Positions 32,184 through 41,862 of a DNA stretch of 64,000 nt are shown one piece after another. The notes under the pieces are model-generated. The model was not told where the DNA came from and did not search any database. It was given only the letters and a program-made list of their open reading frames with translations. Origin of the DNA: Ancylobacter lacus (GTDB lineage Bacteria > Pseudomonadota > Alphaproteobacteria > Rhizobiales > Xanthobacteraceae). Both the position numbers and the translations under genes were made by a program. The stretch lies in the NCBI RefSeq assembly GCF_018390635.1, contig NZ_JAHBGE010000010.1:1-64000 (forward strand), written 5' to 3'. Numbering within the stretch: the stretch's first letter is position 1; every line of letters begins with the position of its first letter.

Positions 32184-32497
32184 TGCTCAGACACGGAGAG
32201 GACACCGCGCGCAGGCTGGACATTCACGGTGCCTTCGTGCGGCGAACCGACCTCAGCGGCACGTCGCTGCGAGGCGCCAACATGGCCGGCGCGGATGCAA
32301 CCAACGCGGTGTTTCGCCATGCCGATTTCGCCGGGGCCCATCTTCGCGGCACGATTTTGCGCGGCGCCGACCTGACCGGCGCCAAGAACCTGACCGTCGA
32401 GCAACTGGCGGAAGCCGTCATCGACGACAGTACCATCCTTCCCAGCTACATCGATCGCGACCAGATCAACGCGATCCATCTTCGCGAGCAGAAGTAA
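32183..32497 (+). CDS. Pentapeptide-repeat protein, C-terminal half of the split pair
   Basis: A 104-residue protein. Residues 14-75 hold about ten pentapeptide repeats of the A(D/N)LxG type (RTDLSGTSLRGANMAGADAT, then ADFAGAHLRGTILRGADLTG), which fold as a right-handed beta-helix. The end KNLTVEQLAEAVIDDSTILP is the common C-terminal cap (LTxEQL...D..T.LP). The ATG shares its A with the upstream TGA, so translation is coupled, or a -1 slip could fuse the two. The lpdA ATG is 6 bases after its stop. Confidence 0.82.
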   Translation: MLRHGEDTARRLDIHGAFVRRTDLSGTSLRGANMAGADATNAVFRHADFAGAHLRGTILRGADLTGAKNLTVEQLAEAVIDDSTILPSYIDRDQINAIHLREQK

Positions 32498-32503
32498 ACC
32501 GCC

Positions 32504-33907
32504 ATGTCCTCCTACGACCTGATCGTCATCGGCACCGGCCCCGGCGGCTATGTGTGCGCCATCCGCGCGGCCCAGCTCGGGCTCAAGGTCGCGGTGGTCG
32601 AGAAGCGCGCCACCTTCGGCGGCACCTGCCTCAACATCGGCTGCATCCCTTCCAAGGCGCTGCTGCACGCCTCCGAGCTGTTCGAGGAGGCCGGCCATTC
32701 CTTCGCCGAGATGGGCATCGGCGTCCCCGCCCCCACCCTCGACCTCAAGGCGATGATGGGCTTCAAGGACAAGGCGGTCGAGGGCAACACCAAGGGCGTC
32801 GACTTCCTCATCAAGAAGAACAAGATCACCCCCTATCTCGGCACCGGCACCATCACCGCCCCCGGCAAGGTCGCGGTGGCGCAGGAGAACGGCACCACCA
32901 CCGAGCTGGAGACGAAGGCGATCGTCATCGCCACCGGCTCCGACGTCGCCCGCCTGCCGGGCATCGAGATCGACGAGAAGCAGGTGGTCTCCTCCACCGG
33001 CGCCCTGACGCTTGAGAAGGTGCCGGGCAAGCTGATCGTGGTCGGCGCCGGCGTGATCGGGCTGGAGCTCGGCAGCGTGTGGCGCCGGCTCGGCGCCGAG
33101 GTCACGGTGGTCGAATTCCTCGACCGCATCCTGCCGGGCATGGACCTCGACGTCGCCAAGAGCTTCCAGCGGATCCTGCAGAAGCAGGGTTTCGCCTTCA
33201 GGCTGGGCTCCAAGGTCACCGGCGTGACGAAGACCGGGGCCGGGCTCTCGGTCTCGGTCGAGCCCGCGGCCGGCGGCGCCGCCGAGACGCTGGAGGCCGA
33301 CGTGGTGCTGGTCGCCATCGGCCGGGTGCCCTACACCGCCGGGCTGGGGCTGGAGGCGCTGGGCGTGGCGCTCGACCCGCGCGGCCGCGTCGTCACCGAC
33401 GCGCATTACCAGACCAACGTCGCCGGCATCTTCGCCATCGGCGACGCCATTGCCGGCCCGATGCTGGCGCACAAGGCGGAAGACGAGGGCGTGGCGGTGG
33501 CCGAGCTGCTGGCGGGCCATGCTGGCCACGTGAATTACGACGTCATTCCCGGGGTGGTCTACACCTCGCCGGAGGTCGCCTCGGTCGGCAAGACCGAGGA
33601 GGAGCTGAAGGCGGCGGGCGTCGCGTACAAGGTCGGCAAGTTCCCCTTCCTCGCCAATGGCCGGGCCAAGGCCAACAACCAGACCGAGGGTTTCGTGAAG
33701 GTTCTGGCCGACGCCGCCACCGACAAGGTGCTGGGCGTCCACATCATCGGCATGGAAGCCGGCGAGCTGATCCACGAATGCGCGGTGCTGATGGAGTTCG
33801 GCGGCTCCTCGGAGGATCTCGCCCGCACCTGCCACGCCCACCCCACCCGCTCGGAGGCGGTGAAGGAGGCGGCGATGGCGGTGGAGAAGCGCTCCATCCA
33901 CATGTGA
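32504..33907 (+). CDS. lpdA: Dihydrolipoyl dehydrogenase (E3)
   Basis: A 467-residue flavoprotein that reoxidises the lipoyl arm of 2-oxo-acid dehydrogenases with NAD. The FAD-binding start [12 protein letters not shown] is at 9-20 and the redox-active Cys42/Cys47 in GGTCLNIGC. An NAD-binding [10 protein letters not shown] follows in the middle. The interface motif HAHPTRSE near the C-terminus supplies the catalytic His-Glu. It ends the suc cluster, and a strong terminator follows. Confidence 0.97.
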   Translation: MSSYDLIVIGTGPGGYVCAIRAAQLGLKVAVVEKRATFGGTCLNIGCIPSKALLHASELFEEAGHSFAEMGIGVPAPTLDLKAMMGFKDKAVEGNTKGVDFLIKKNKITPYLGTGTITAPGKVAVAQENGTTTELETKAIVIATGSDVARLPGIEIDEKQVVSSTGALTLEKVPGKLIVVGAGVIGLELGSVWRRLGAEVTVVEFLDRILPGMDLDVAKSFQRILQKQGFAFRLGSKVTGVTKTGAGLSVSVEPAAGGAAETLEADVVLVAIGRVPYTAGLGLEALGVALDPRGRVVTDAHYQTNVAGIFAIGDAIAGPMLAHKAEDEGVAVAELLAGHAGHVNYDVIPGVVYTSPEVASVGKTEEELKAAGVAYKVGKFPFLANGRAKANNQTEGFVKVLADAATDKVLGVHIIGMEAGELIHECAVLMEFGGSSEDLARTCHAHPTRSEAVKEAAMAVEKRSIHM

Positions 33908-33940
33908 GCCGCCGGCACGGCCGGGGCACGCGCAGCAGCG

Positions 33941-33967
33941 AAGGGCGGCCCCGGGGCCGCCCTTTTT
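33941..33967 (+). terminator. Strong intrinsic terminator after lpdA
   Basis: aagggcggcccc and ggggccgccctt are perfect complements, followed by a run of T. The inner bases form the loop. It ends the suc/lpd transcript. The rest of the 315-base gap to the next small gene holds a 15-bp duplication and no open frame that I can support. Confidence 0.9.
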
Positions 33968-33990
33968 GCATGGGAAGCCGTTTCCGGGTG

Positions 33991-34020
33991 GCACGGCAGC
34001 GGCAGGCACGGCAGCGGCAG
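33991..34020 (+). repeat. 15-bp direct duplication
   Basis: gcacggcagcggcag occurs twice head to tail with no mismatch, in the non-coding gap just after the lpdA terminator. It looks like a slippage duplication. Confidence 0.85.
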
Positions 34021-34222
34021 GCTCGTGAGGCCCAGCGGCCCGCGCCCTGGCGAAGCCTCCCGGCCGCCCGGCGCGAAGCCCGGCCGGCGAGCCACCGGCA
34101 GCGGGCGCGCTCCCCGACACCCAGACGAGAGACGGCCCGGCGGGGATGGCGCCGGGCCGCTCGTCAGGCGTCTGTTGCCGGGCGTGGGGGAATCGCCCGG
34201 CAGCCGGCCATGGGAAGGAGGG

Positions 34223-34351
34223 TCAGCTCCCCTGCGTCGGGGTGCTGGTCTGCGGCTTGGCCGCGGCGTGAGCGGGGCAGTCGGCCAGCGCCGCCCCCGA
34301 AAGCGCCACGGTGAAGGACAGCGCGCACAGCGCGGCGGCGAAACGCTTCAT
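34223..34351 (-). CDS. Small exported peptide, 42 aa
   Basis: A 42-residue product, MKRFAAALCALSFTVALSG and on, with a textbook signal peptide ending ALA (21-23). The mature peptide of about 19 residues starts DCPAHAAAKPQ and is rich in Thr, Pro and Gln. The ATG has a strong ribosome-binding site (AGGAGAAGG, 5-6 bases upstream), which is the main reason to believe it is real. No family is recognised. The single cysteine next to the cleavage site is not in a lipobox. Confidence 0.6.
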   Translation of the reverse strand: MKRFAAALCALSFTVALSGAALADCPAHAAAKPQTSTPTQGS

Positions 34352-34604
34352 GTCACCTTCTCCTCGTCTGGCTTCGATGACCCAAGGGTAGCGGAGACGG
34401 CGCGGATTGAAAGCGCGAAGTGACGCAGCGGAAGTCACGCCGGCGCGAGGTCACGCGGCCGTGTAGCGCCGCACATGCCAGCCCACCGCGCCGCCGGCTT
34501 CAGGGGCCGGAGCGGCGGCCGCGATGGTGGCCGCGCGATCCTCCGGCGGGGAGGGCCGGACGCCGCACACGTCTTCTGTATAATATTACCCAACTGCGGG
34601 AATG

Positions 34605-34632
34605 ATCGGCCGCATCGTCCACCTCACCGCAC
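34605..34632 (+). repeat. 28-bp perfect repeat, copy 2 (3' flank of xerC)
   Basis: Identical to bases 1622-1649 in the same orientation. It ends four bases before the xerC stop codon on the opposite strand and follows an AT-rich island (34577-34590). In this copy the repeat is intergenic. Confidence 0.9.
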
Positions 34633-34635
34633 GGA

Positions 34636-35661
34636 TCATCCACCCTCCGAGCGGGGCTTGGCCGGAACCTCCGGCAGCCGCGCGCGGGGGTGGGCGGAGC
34701 GCCAGCTCGCCATCAGCGCCGCGGCATCGACGGCGGTGTAGACCTGCGTCGTCGACAGCGAGGCGTGGCCCAGCAGCTCCTGGATCGAACGCAGGTCGCC
34801 GCCCCCCGCCAGCAGATGGGTGGCGAAGGAATGCCGCAGCGCATGGGGCGTGGCACTGTCCGGCAGGCCGAGCGCGCCGCGCATCCGCTCCACCGCCTGC
34901 TGCACGATGCGCGGCGACAGCGGCCCGCCCCGGGTGCCGCGAAACAGCGCCTCCGCTGGCGGAAGATCGAACGGACACAAGGACTTGTAGGCCGCGATCC
35001 GCTCCAGCACGGTGCGCAGCACCGGCACCATGCGGGTGCGCCCGCCCTTGCCGGTGACCGTCACATGGTCGCCGGCGCCGGGGGCGGGCACCTCGCCGGC
35101 GGTGAGGCCGAGCGCCTCCGAAATGCGCAGGCCGGAGCCGTAGAGCAGCGCGATCACCGCCGCATCGCGGGCGAGGACCCAGTCCTCCCGCGCCTCGCCC
35201 GCCCGCGTCGCCGGATCGGCCAGCGCCCGCGCATCGCCGATGCCGACCGGGCGCGGCAGGCTCGCCGCCACCTTGGGCGCGCGCACCGCCGCCAGCGCCG
35301 CCACCTTGCCGATTCCCTCCCGCTCCAGATGCCGGGCGAAGGAGCGGGCGGCGGCGAGAAAGCGCACCAGCGTGCGCGGCTCGATGCCCTCCGCCCGCCG
35401 CGCCGCGATCACCGCCCGCACGTCGCGGGGCGCCAGTGCCGCCAGCGCCGGCAGGGTCGGGCGCTCGCCGAGATGCCGCCCGAGCAGCGTCAAAAACCCT
35501 GTCATGTCACGGGCATAGGCCTCCCGCGTCTTGGCCGAGAGCCGCCGCTCATGGGCCAGCCGGTCGAGCCAGCCACGCAGCGCCGGCTCCAGCGGCGGGC
35601 CGGCGGCGGCCATCAGCGTCAGCTCCGCCCGCGCCGCCTTCTGGATGTCGGTGCTCGCCAT
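34636..35661 (-). CDS. xerC: Tyrosine recombinase XerC
   Basis: A 341-residue tyrosine recombinase. The N-terminal SAM-like DNA-binding domain covers about 20-110 (RRLSAKTREAYARDMTGFL). The catalytic domain has Arg in LYGSGLRISEAL, His-x-x-Arg in HALRHSFATHLL, His in LGHASLSTTQ and the nucleophile Tyr in QVYT. With XerD it resolves chromosome dimers at dif. A little longer than E. coli XerC (298), as is usual for alphaproteobacteria. It is divergent from priA. The ATG giving MASTDIQKAAR is used, since the upstream frame is not conserved in character. Confidence 0.93.
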   Translation of the reverse strand: MASTDIQKAARAELTLMAAAGPPLEPALRGWLDRLAHERRLSAKTREAYARDMTGFLTLLGRHLGERPTLPALAALAPRDVRAVIAARRAEGIEPRTLVRFLAAARSFARHLEREGIGKVAALAAVRAPKVAASLPRPVGIGDARALADPATRAGEAREDWVLARDAAVIALLYGSGLRISEALGLTAGEVPAPGAGDHVTVTGKGGRTRMVPVLRTVLERIAAYKSLCPFDLPPAEALFRGTRGGPLSPRIVQQAVERMRGALGLPDSATPHALRHSFATHLLAGGGDLRSIQELLGHASLSTTQVYTAVDAAALMASWRSAHPRARLPEVPAKPRSEGG

Positions 35662-35740
35662 GGCCGGGTCCACCGCTGCAATGCTTGCCACTGGGAGAGG
35701 TCGGGAGCATCTTGCCCGGCCATCCGTTCCCCGAGCCTTA

Positions 35741-37957
35741 ATGCCCGATTCCACCCCCGCCAGTCCCCTGCTGTTCCCGGTCACGCCGCCACGGATCGTC
35801 GACGTGCTGCTGCCCGTCGCGATCGGCTCGGCCTATTCCTACCGCGTGCCGGAAGGCATGGAGGTGGCGCCGGGCGACATCGTGGTGGTTCCGCTCGGGC
35901 CGCGCCAGATGCTCGGCTGCGTCTGGCCGAGCCCGGGGGAGCGCGCGCCCCTCGACCCGGCAAAGCTGAAGCCCATCCTGCGGCGGTGCGCGGTGCCGCC
36001 GCTGCGCCCGGACCTCCTCGCTCTCATCCGCTGGATCGCCGACTACACCGTGACGCCGCCGGGCATGGTGCTGCGCCTTGCGCTGCGCCACGACGAGAAC
36101 GCGGAGACCGGGCGCGAGCGCACCGGGGTCCGGCTGGGAAGCAAGCGTCCTCAACGCCTTACGCCGGCCCGCGCCCGGCTGATCGAGGCGCTCGGCGACG
36201 GGCAGCTGCGGGCCAAGGCCGAGGCGGCGCGGGACGCCGGCGTTTCCGCCTCGGTGGTCGACGGGCTGGTGGACGAGGGGGTGCTGGAAACCGCCGTGCT
36301 CGCCCCGGAGCCCGCCGCCGAACCGCCCGACCCCGACCATGCCGCCCCCGAGCTCGCCCCCGCGCAGGCGGAGGCCGCGGCGGCGCTCTGCGCCGCGGTG
36401 GAATCGCGGAGCTTCAGGGTCCACCTGCTCGACGGCGTCACCGGCTCGGGCAAGACCGAGACCTATTTCGAGGCGGTGGCGAGCGCGATCCGGCAGGGTC
36501 GGCAAACCTTGATCCTGATGCCGGAAATCGCGCTGACACAGGCTTTTCTCGACCGTTTCGCCCGCCGCTTCGGGGTGCGCCCGGCGCAGTGGCACTCCGC
36601 CGTCGCCAGCCGCCGCCGGGCGAAGGTGTTCCGCGGCGTGGCGGAGGGCGAGGTCAGCGTGGTGGCGGGCGCCCGCTCCGCGCTGTTCCTGCCGTTCCGC
36701 GACCTCGGGCTCATCATTGTCGACGAGGAGCACGACACCGCCTACAAGCAGGAGGACGGGGTGCACTACCACGCCCGCGACATGGCGGTGGTGCGGGGCC
36801 ATCTCGCCGGCGCGCCCGTCGTGCTGGCCTCGGCGACGCCCTCGCTTGAAACCGAGGTGAACGCCCGGCGCGGGCGCTACCGCCGCCTCACCCTGCCGAC
36901 CCGCTTCAGCGGGGCGCTGGTGCCGCGGCTGGAGCCGATCGACCTGCGCCGCGAAGGGCCGCCCAAGGGGCGCTGGATCGCCCCCCGGCTGGCCGAGGAA
37001 ATGGCGAAGACCCTGGAGGCCGGGGGCCAGGCGCTGCTGTTCCTCAACCGCCGCGGCTATGCCCCCCTCACCCTCTGCCGCTCCTGCGGCCACCGCATCC
37101 GCTGCCCCTCCTGCTCCTCCTGGCTGGTGGAACACCGCTTCCGCCGCCGGCTGGAATGCCACCAGTGCGGCTATGCCATGCCGGTTCCGGCCGAATGCCC
37201 GCACTGCCACGAACCCAACAGCCTCATTCCCTGCGGGCCGGGGGTGGAGCGGCTGCAGGAAGAGGTGCAGGCCCTGCTGCCGCAGGCCCGCACGCAGGTG
37301 CTCTCCAGCGACCTCAGCGGCGGGGTGGAGCGGCTGCGTCTCGAGCTGGAGGCGGTGGCGCGCGGCGAGGTGGACATCGTCATCGGCACCCAGCTCGTCG
37401 CCAAGGGCCACAATTTCCCCGGCCTCGCCATGGTCGGCGTGGTGGATGCCGATGTCGGGCTCGGCTATGGCGACCCCCGGGCGGCGGAGCGCACCTTCCA
37501 GATGCTGCATCAGGTCGCCGGCCGCGCCGGGCGCGCCCACGTCGCCGGCCGGGCCTATCTCCAGAGCTACATGCCCGAACACCCGGTGATGCAGGCCCTG
37601 GTCGCGGGCGACCGCGACGCCTTCTACGACCGGGAGATCGCCGCGCGCGAAGAGGCCTTCCTGCCGCCCTTCGCCCGGCTCTGCGCCCTCATCGTGTCGG
37701 GCACCGACGCCCACGCGGCGCAGGTCCATGCGCGGGCGCTGGCGGCCTGCTCGCCCTTCACCGCCGAGGTGCGGGTGATGGGCCCGGCCGAGGCGCCGCT
37801 CGCCATGCTGCGCGGGCGCCACCGCTTCCGCCTGCTGGCGCGCTCGGCCCGGAATTTCGATCTTTCCTCCTATGTCCGGGCATGGATGGCCGCCGCCCCG
37901 CGCGCCACCGGCAGCCTCAAGGTCGAGATCGACATCGACCCGCAGAGCTTCGTCTAG
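35741..37957 (+). CDS. priA: Primosomal protein N' (replication restart helicase)
   Basis: A 738-residue 3'-5' helicase that reloads the replisome at stalled forks. The N-terminal 3'-DNA-binding domain contains VLLPVAIGSAYSYRVP. Walker A is in GVTGSGKTE, Walker B is DEEH, and the zinc module CRSCGH...CPSC...CHQCG...CPHC has the eight expected cysteines. The C-terminal helicase lobe has GTQLVAKGHNFPGLAMVGVVDAD. Length and order are normal. Divergent from xerC, with 79 bases between the two start codons. Confidence 0.97.
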   Translation: MPDSTPASPLLFPVTPPRIVDVLLPVAIGSAYSYRVPEGMEVAPGDIVVVPLGPRQMLGCVWPSPGERAPLDPAKLKPILRRCAVPPLRPDLLALIRWIADYTVTPPGMVLRLALRHDENAETGRERTGVRLGSKRPQRLTPARARLIEALGDGQLRAKAEAARDAGVSASVVDGLVDEGVLETAVLAPEPAAEPPDPDHAAPELAPAQAEAAAALCAAVESRSFRVHLLDGVTGSGKTETYFEAVASAIRQGRQTLILMPEIALTQAFLDRFARRFGVRPAQWHSAVASRRRAKVFRGVAEGEVSVVAGARSALFLPFRDLGLIIVDEEHDTAYKQEDGVHYHARDMAVVRGHLAGAPVVLASATPSLETEVNARRGRYRRLTLPTRFSGALVPRLEPIDLRREGPPKGRWIAPRLAEEMAKTLEAGGQALLFLNRRGYAPLTLCRSCGHRIRCPSCSSWLVEHRFRRRLECHQCGYAMPVPAECPHCHEPNSLIPCGPGVERLQEEVQALLPQARTQVLSSDLSGGVERLRLELEAVARGEVDIVIGTQLVAKGHNFPGLAMVGVVDADVGLGYGDPRAAERTFQMLHQVAGRAGRAHVAGRAYLQSYMPEHPVMQALVAGDRDAFYDREIAAREEAFLPPFARLCALIVSGTDAHAAQVHARALAACSPFTAEVRVMGPAEAPLAMLRGRHRFRLLARSARNFDLSSYVRAWMAAAPRATGSLKVEIDIDPQSFV

Positions 37958-38012
37958 GGCTCTCCCCGCGAAAACGGGCTCCACGGGCGCCCCAGCGCCT
38001 GCGGGGGATGGA

Positions 38013-38033
38013 GGCGCGCCGGGACGGCGCGCC
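38013..38033. terminator. Hairpin between convergent priA and collagen-like gene
   Basis: ggcgcgcc repeats as an inverted (and self-palindromic) pair around gggac, with CCCCCTT after it, in the short gap between two convergent genes. Confidence 0.5.
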
Positions 38034-38046
38034 CCCTTCTACCGGG

Positions 38047-38553
38047 TCACTCCTTGGCGCAGACCAGCACCATGGCCGGCCGCTTGCCGTCGACGTCGCG
38101 CGGGGTGAAGTGGGCCTCGCGTTCGGAGAGCAGCCGAACCTCGCCGCTCGCCGGGGCGAGATAGGCGTTCACGATGACCTCCCCCGGCTCGCAGTAATGA
38201 TCGCAGCCGCCGGGCGAGAAACACTCGCGCCGCACCAGCACGCGCACGCCGCCCGCCGCGGCGGAGGCCGTAGCAGCCGCACCGGCAGGCCCCTGCGGTC
38301 CGGGAGGGCCGGCCTCGCCCTGCGGGCCGGCAGGACCGGCGGGACCCGCGGGACCGGCCGGGCCGGCGGCACCGACGGGGCCGGCTGGACCGGCAGGCCC
38401 CACCGCACCGGGAGGGCCGGCCTGACCCTGCGGCCCGGCAGGACCGGCAGGTCCCGCAGGACCGGCGGGGCCCTGCGGGCCCGGCGCGGGCTCACCGCAG
38501 GCGGCCACCAGCAGGCCGAGAACGGCGACGATCGAAACGGCACAAAACTTCAT
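38047..38553 (-). CDS. Collagen-like (Gly-X-Y) lipoprotein
   Basis: A 168-residue exported protein. The signal peptide ends in a lipobox (VAAC, Cys19). Residues 25-91 are 22 uninterrupted Gly-X-Y triplets, mostly GPA and GPQ, as in bacterial collagen-like stalks that form triple helices. The C-terminal domain (about 103-168) has a cysteine cluster [11 protein letters not shown] and VLVCAKE and ends with two short beta-rich segments. It may be a trimeric surface or periplasmic stalk with a small disulfide-bonded head. No partner is evident. ATG preceded weakly. An ATG 21 bases upstream is possible but spoils the signal. Confidence 0.82.
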   Translation of the reverse strand: MKFCAVSIVAVLGLLVAACGEPAPGPQGPAGPAGPAGPAGPQGQAGPPGAVGPAGPAGPVGAAGPAGPAGPAGPAGPQGEAGPPGPQGPAGAAATASAAAGGVRVLVRRECFSPGGCDHYCEPGEVIVNAYLAPASGEVRLLSEREAHFTPRDVDGKRPAMVLVCAKE

Positions 38554-38832
38554 GTCCCAAGCCTCCAGTGACACCGACGGCCAAGGCCGCCGGCGCGGTA
38601 TCCCACAGCGCCAGCGTGCCTGCGGCTTCCAGCAACATCAACGCATCGCGGCACATCCCGCCACGCTGCGGCATTGACGTGAGAAGGGGCCGCGCGTAGC
38701 GTGACGGCACCATGACGACCACGGAAAAGACAGCGCGTCGACTTAGCGCGACCCGGCGAATTCGCCGCCCGGCCGATACGTTCGGCCGGGAGTCCTGATC
38801 GCGCCTGCCTGTCCCTTTTCCGGATTCATGCC

Positions 38833-39156
38833 ATGTCCTGCGACTATCCCCGTCATCGCCTCGCGGTGGAGGCTGACGCCCATCCCAATGCGCTGCTGCG
38901 GGTGCTGGAGCCCTTCGCCATCCATGACGTGTTGCCGTTCCGCATCCGCGTCGACGGCGCCGCGGCGACCCGCCCGGCCCTGATCGCACCGGCCGCGCTG
39001 CACGCCGAAATCGGCTTTGCCGCCCCGGTGGAGGTGGCCGAACGGTTGTGCGCACGGCTGGCCTCGATGCCGGTGGTGCGGGAGGTCCGGCTGCTGTCCA
39101 CCCCCGCCCACGACACGGCGCCCGCCAATGTCGCGGCCGTGGATGTGGCGGCCTGA
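38833..39156 (+). CDS. Small ACT-like hypothetical protein
   Basis: A 107-residue soluble protein. The order of strands and the pattern RLAVEADAHPNALLRVLEPFAIHDVLPFRIRV recall an ACT or similar ferredoxin-like fold, as in small regulatory subunits, but no ligand motif is plain. The C-terminus ends in PANVAAVDVAA. It ends 6 bases before the transporter gene, so the two are probably one transcript. The function is not recognised. A role in sensing a small ligand for the neighbouring transporter is only a guess. Confidence 0.6.
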   Translation: MSCDYPRHRLAVEADAHPNALLRVLEPFAIHDVLPFRIRVDGAAATRPALIAPAALHAEIGFAAPVEVAERLCARLASMPVVREVRLLSTPAHDTAPANVAAVDVAA

Positions 39157-39162
39157 CGGCGC

Positions 39163-40107
39163 ATGTTGCTCCAGCTCGGCGCCATCGCCTTCATCGTGGC
39201 GCCCGTTTTCGGCCTGGTCGGCCTCGGCTATCTCGTCAGCCGAACCGGCCATCTGACCGAGCGGGCAGCCGACGGCCTGTCCGAATATGTCTTCGGCCTC
39301 GCCGTTCCCGTGCTCATCTTCAAGACGCTGGCCGAGGCCGGGTTGCCGCGCGAAGGCCAGCCCTGGGGCTACTGGATCGCCTATTTCACCGGCGCGTTCA
39401 TCGCCTTCGGTCTCGGCATGACGGCAGCGCGCCGGCTGTTCGGCCGCAGCCACACCGAGTGCGTGGTGCAGGGCTTTGCCGCCGGACAGGCCAACACCGT
39501 CTTCGTCGGCGTGCCGCTGATCCTGCAGGCGTTCGGGCCGGAGGGGGCGGTGCCGCTGTTTCTGCTGATCGCCGTGCACCTGCCGATCATGATGGTGGTG
39601 GCGACGGTGCTGACGGAGGGCGCGGCAACCGGGCTGAGCGGCGCTGGCCTGCGCAAGCTGGCGCGCACGTTGGCGCTGAATCCCATCCTGCTGGGCATCT
39701 ATGCCGGCGGAATCGCCAAGCTGGCGGGCTATGTGCCCACCGGCGTGCTGAAGCAGACGTTGGACATGCTCGCCGCGTCCGCCGTGCCCTGTGCGCTGGT
39801 CTCGCTCGGGCTCGCCCTGCACCGCTATCCGCTGCGCGGCGATTTCGGCCCGGCGGCCGTGATCACGGCGCTCAAGCTCGGGCTGCACCCGCTGCTGGTG
39901 TTCGGGCTGGTGCAGGTGCTGCCCATGCCGACGGTCTGGGCGAAGGTGGCGGTTGCCTTCGCCGCCATGCCCTGCGGGATCAACGCCTATCTGCTGGCCC
40001 AACGCTATGGCGCCGGCGTCGCCGCCACCGCCGGCGCGGTGTCGCTGTCCACCGCGCTGAGCCTGCTCACGGTGACCTTCTGGTTCCTGATGCTCGGGGT
40101 CGGCTGA
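39163..40107 (+). CDS. AEC-family transporter
   Basis: A 314-residue inner-membrane protein of the auxin efflux carrier (AEC) family with about ten helices. The N-terminal IVAPVFGLVGLGYLVSRTG, a central GFAAGQANTVFVGVPLIL with the helix-breaking proline, and the last helices containing MPCGINAYLLAQRYG are typical. Bacterial members carry dicarboxylates such as malate or other organic acids. The substrate is not evident. The start ATG is taken immediately after the small ACT-like gene. Convergent with gluQ, with 8 bases between them. Confidence 0.9.
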   Translation: MLLQLGAIAFIVAPVFGLVGLGYLVSRTGHLTERAADGLSEYVFGLAVPVLIFKTLAEAGLPREGQPWGYWIAYFTGAFIAFGLGMTAARRLFGRSHTECVVQGFAAGQANTVFVGVPLILQAFGPEGAVPLFLLIAVHLPIMMVVATVLTEGAATGLSGAGLRKLARTLALNPILLGIYAGGIAKLAGYVPTGVLKQTLDMLAASAVPCALVSLGLALHRYPLRGDFGPAAVITALKLGLHPLLVFGLVQVLPMPTVWAKVAVAFAAMPCGINAYLLAQRYGAGVAATAGAVSLSTALSLLTVTFWFLMLGVG

Positions 40108-40115
40108 GCACGGCC

Positions 40116-40985
40116 TCACCCTTCCAGCGCGCGGCGCCGGATCTCCCCGGCCGACAGGCCCGCCGCCCTCAGCTCGGCGAGGGCGGTGGAGCCGCGGCTC
40201 TTGGCGAGCTTGCGGCCTTCTGCGTCGAGAACGAGGCCGTGGTGGCGGTAAAGCGGGGCCGGCAGCCCCAGCAAGGCCTGCAGCACACGGTGGATCGCCG
40301 TCGCCGCCTTGAGGTCGCTGCCGCGGATGACATGGGTCACCCCCTGCAGCGCATCGTCCACCACCACGGCGAGGTGATAGCTGGTCGGCACCTCCTTGCG
40401 GGCGAGCACCACGTCGCCCCAGGCCGCCGGATCGGCCGCAACATGGGCAATCCCGTCCTCGCCCTGTTCGGACCAGAACAGCGGTGGCAGGCGGGCCAGC
40501 GCCGCCTTCATGTCGAGCCGCAGCGCGAACGGCTCTCCGGCGGCGCGGCCGGCCCGGGCGGCGGCGGACGCACGCTCGAAAGGGAAGATCGGTGCTCCGT
40601 CGGGATCGCGCGGCCAATCCGGCCGCTTCGCCACCGCAGCGGCGATCTCGGCGCGGGTCTCGAAGCTGGGATAGACCAGCCCCATCGCCTCCAGCCGGGC
40701 GAGAGCCTCGGCATACTCCGCCATATGCTCCGATTGCCGCCGGACCGGACGCTCCCAGTCGAGACCGAGCCAGGCGAGATCGGCGAGAATGGCGGCCTCG
40801 TGCTCCGGGCGGCAGCGGGCAGGGTCGATGTTTTCGATCCGCAGGAGAAACCTGCCGCGCTCGCGTCGGGCCGCCTCCGCATTCAGCAGGGCCGAGCGGA
40901 CATGGCCGAGATGCAGCCGGCCGTTCGGGGTCGGCGCGAAGCGGAAGACGGGGCGCGGATCGGCGGGCATTATGGGAGGAGACAT
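40116..40985 (-). CDS. gluQ: Glutamyl-Q tRNA(Asp) synthetase
   Basis: A 289-residue class I synthetase-like enzyme that attaches glutamate to the queuosine of tRNA-Asp. It is the catalytic half of GluRS only. The HIGH-type motif is RLHLGH near residue 22 and the KMSKS-type motif KLAKS near 260. RFAPTPNGRLHLGHVRSAL is diagnostic. The zinc-binding cysteines of E. coli YadB are replaced here (YPSFETRAEI), as in many alphaproteobacteria. Start MSPPIMPADP is chosen. An ATG 15 bases inside is equally possible. Confidence 0.9.
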   Translation of the reverse strand: MSPPIMPADPRPVFRFAPTPNGRLHLGHVRSALLNAEAARRERGRFLLRIENIDPARCRPEHEAAILADLAWLGLDWERPVRRQSEHMAEYAEALARLEAMGLVYPSFETRAEIAAAVAKRPDWPRDPDGAPIFPFERASAAARAGRAAGEPFALRLDMKAALARLPPLFWSEQGEDGIAHVAADPAAWGDVVLARKEVPTSYHLAVVVDDALQGVTHVIRGSDLKAATAIHRVLQALLGLPAPLYRHHGLVLDAEGRKLAKSRGSTALAELRAAGLSAGEIRRRALEG

Positions 40986-41035
40986 TGCCGGCGCAGACCT
41001 GTCGAGGGTCCCGCCTGCTGAAAGCCCGGTGCGGC

Positions 41036-41830
<795 letters not shown>

Positions 41831-41862
41831 CCTCTAGCGCCCGGAAGCGCGGAGCGGCGGGC

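Noticed and set aside
34581-34589. TAATATTAC next to the 28-bp repeat, identical to the plant geminivirus origin nonamer
   Set aside because: Nine bases are expected by chance in AT-rich patches. There is no Rep gene or stem-loop around it.
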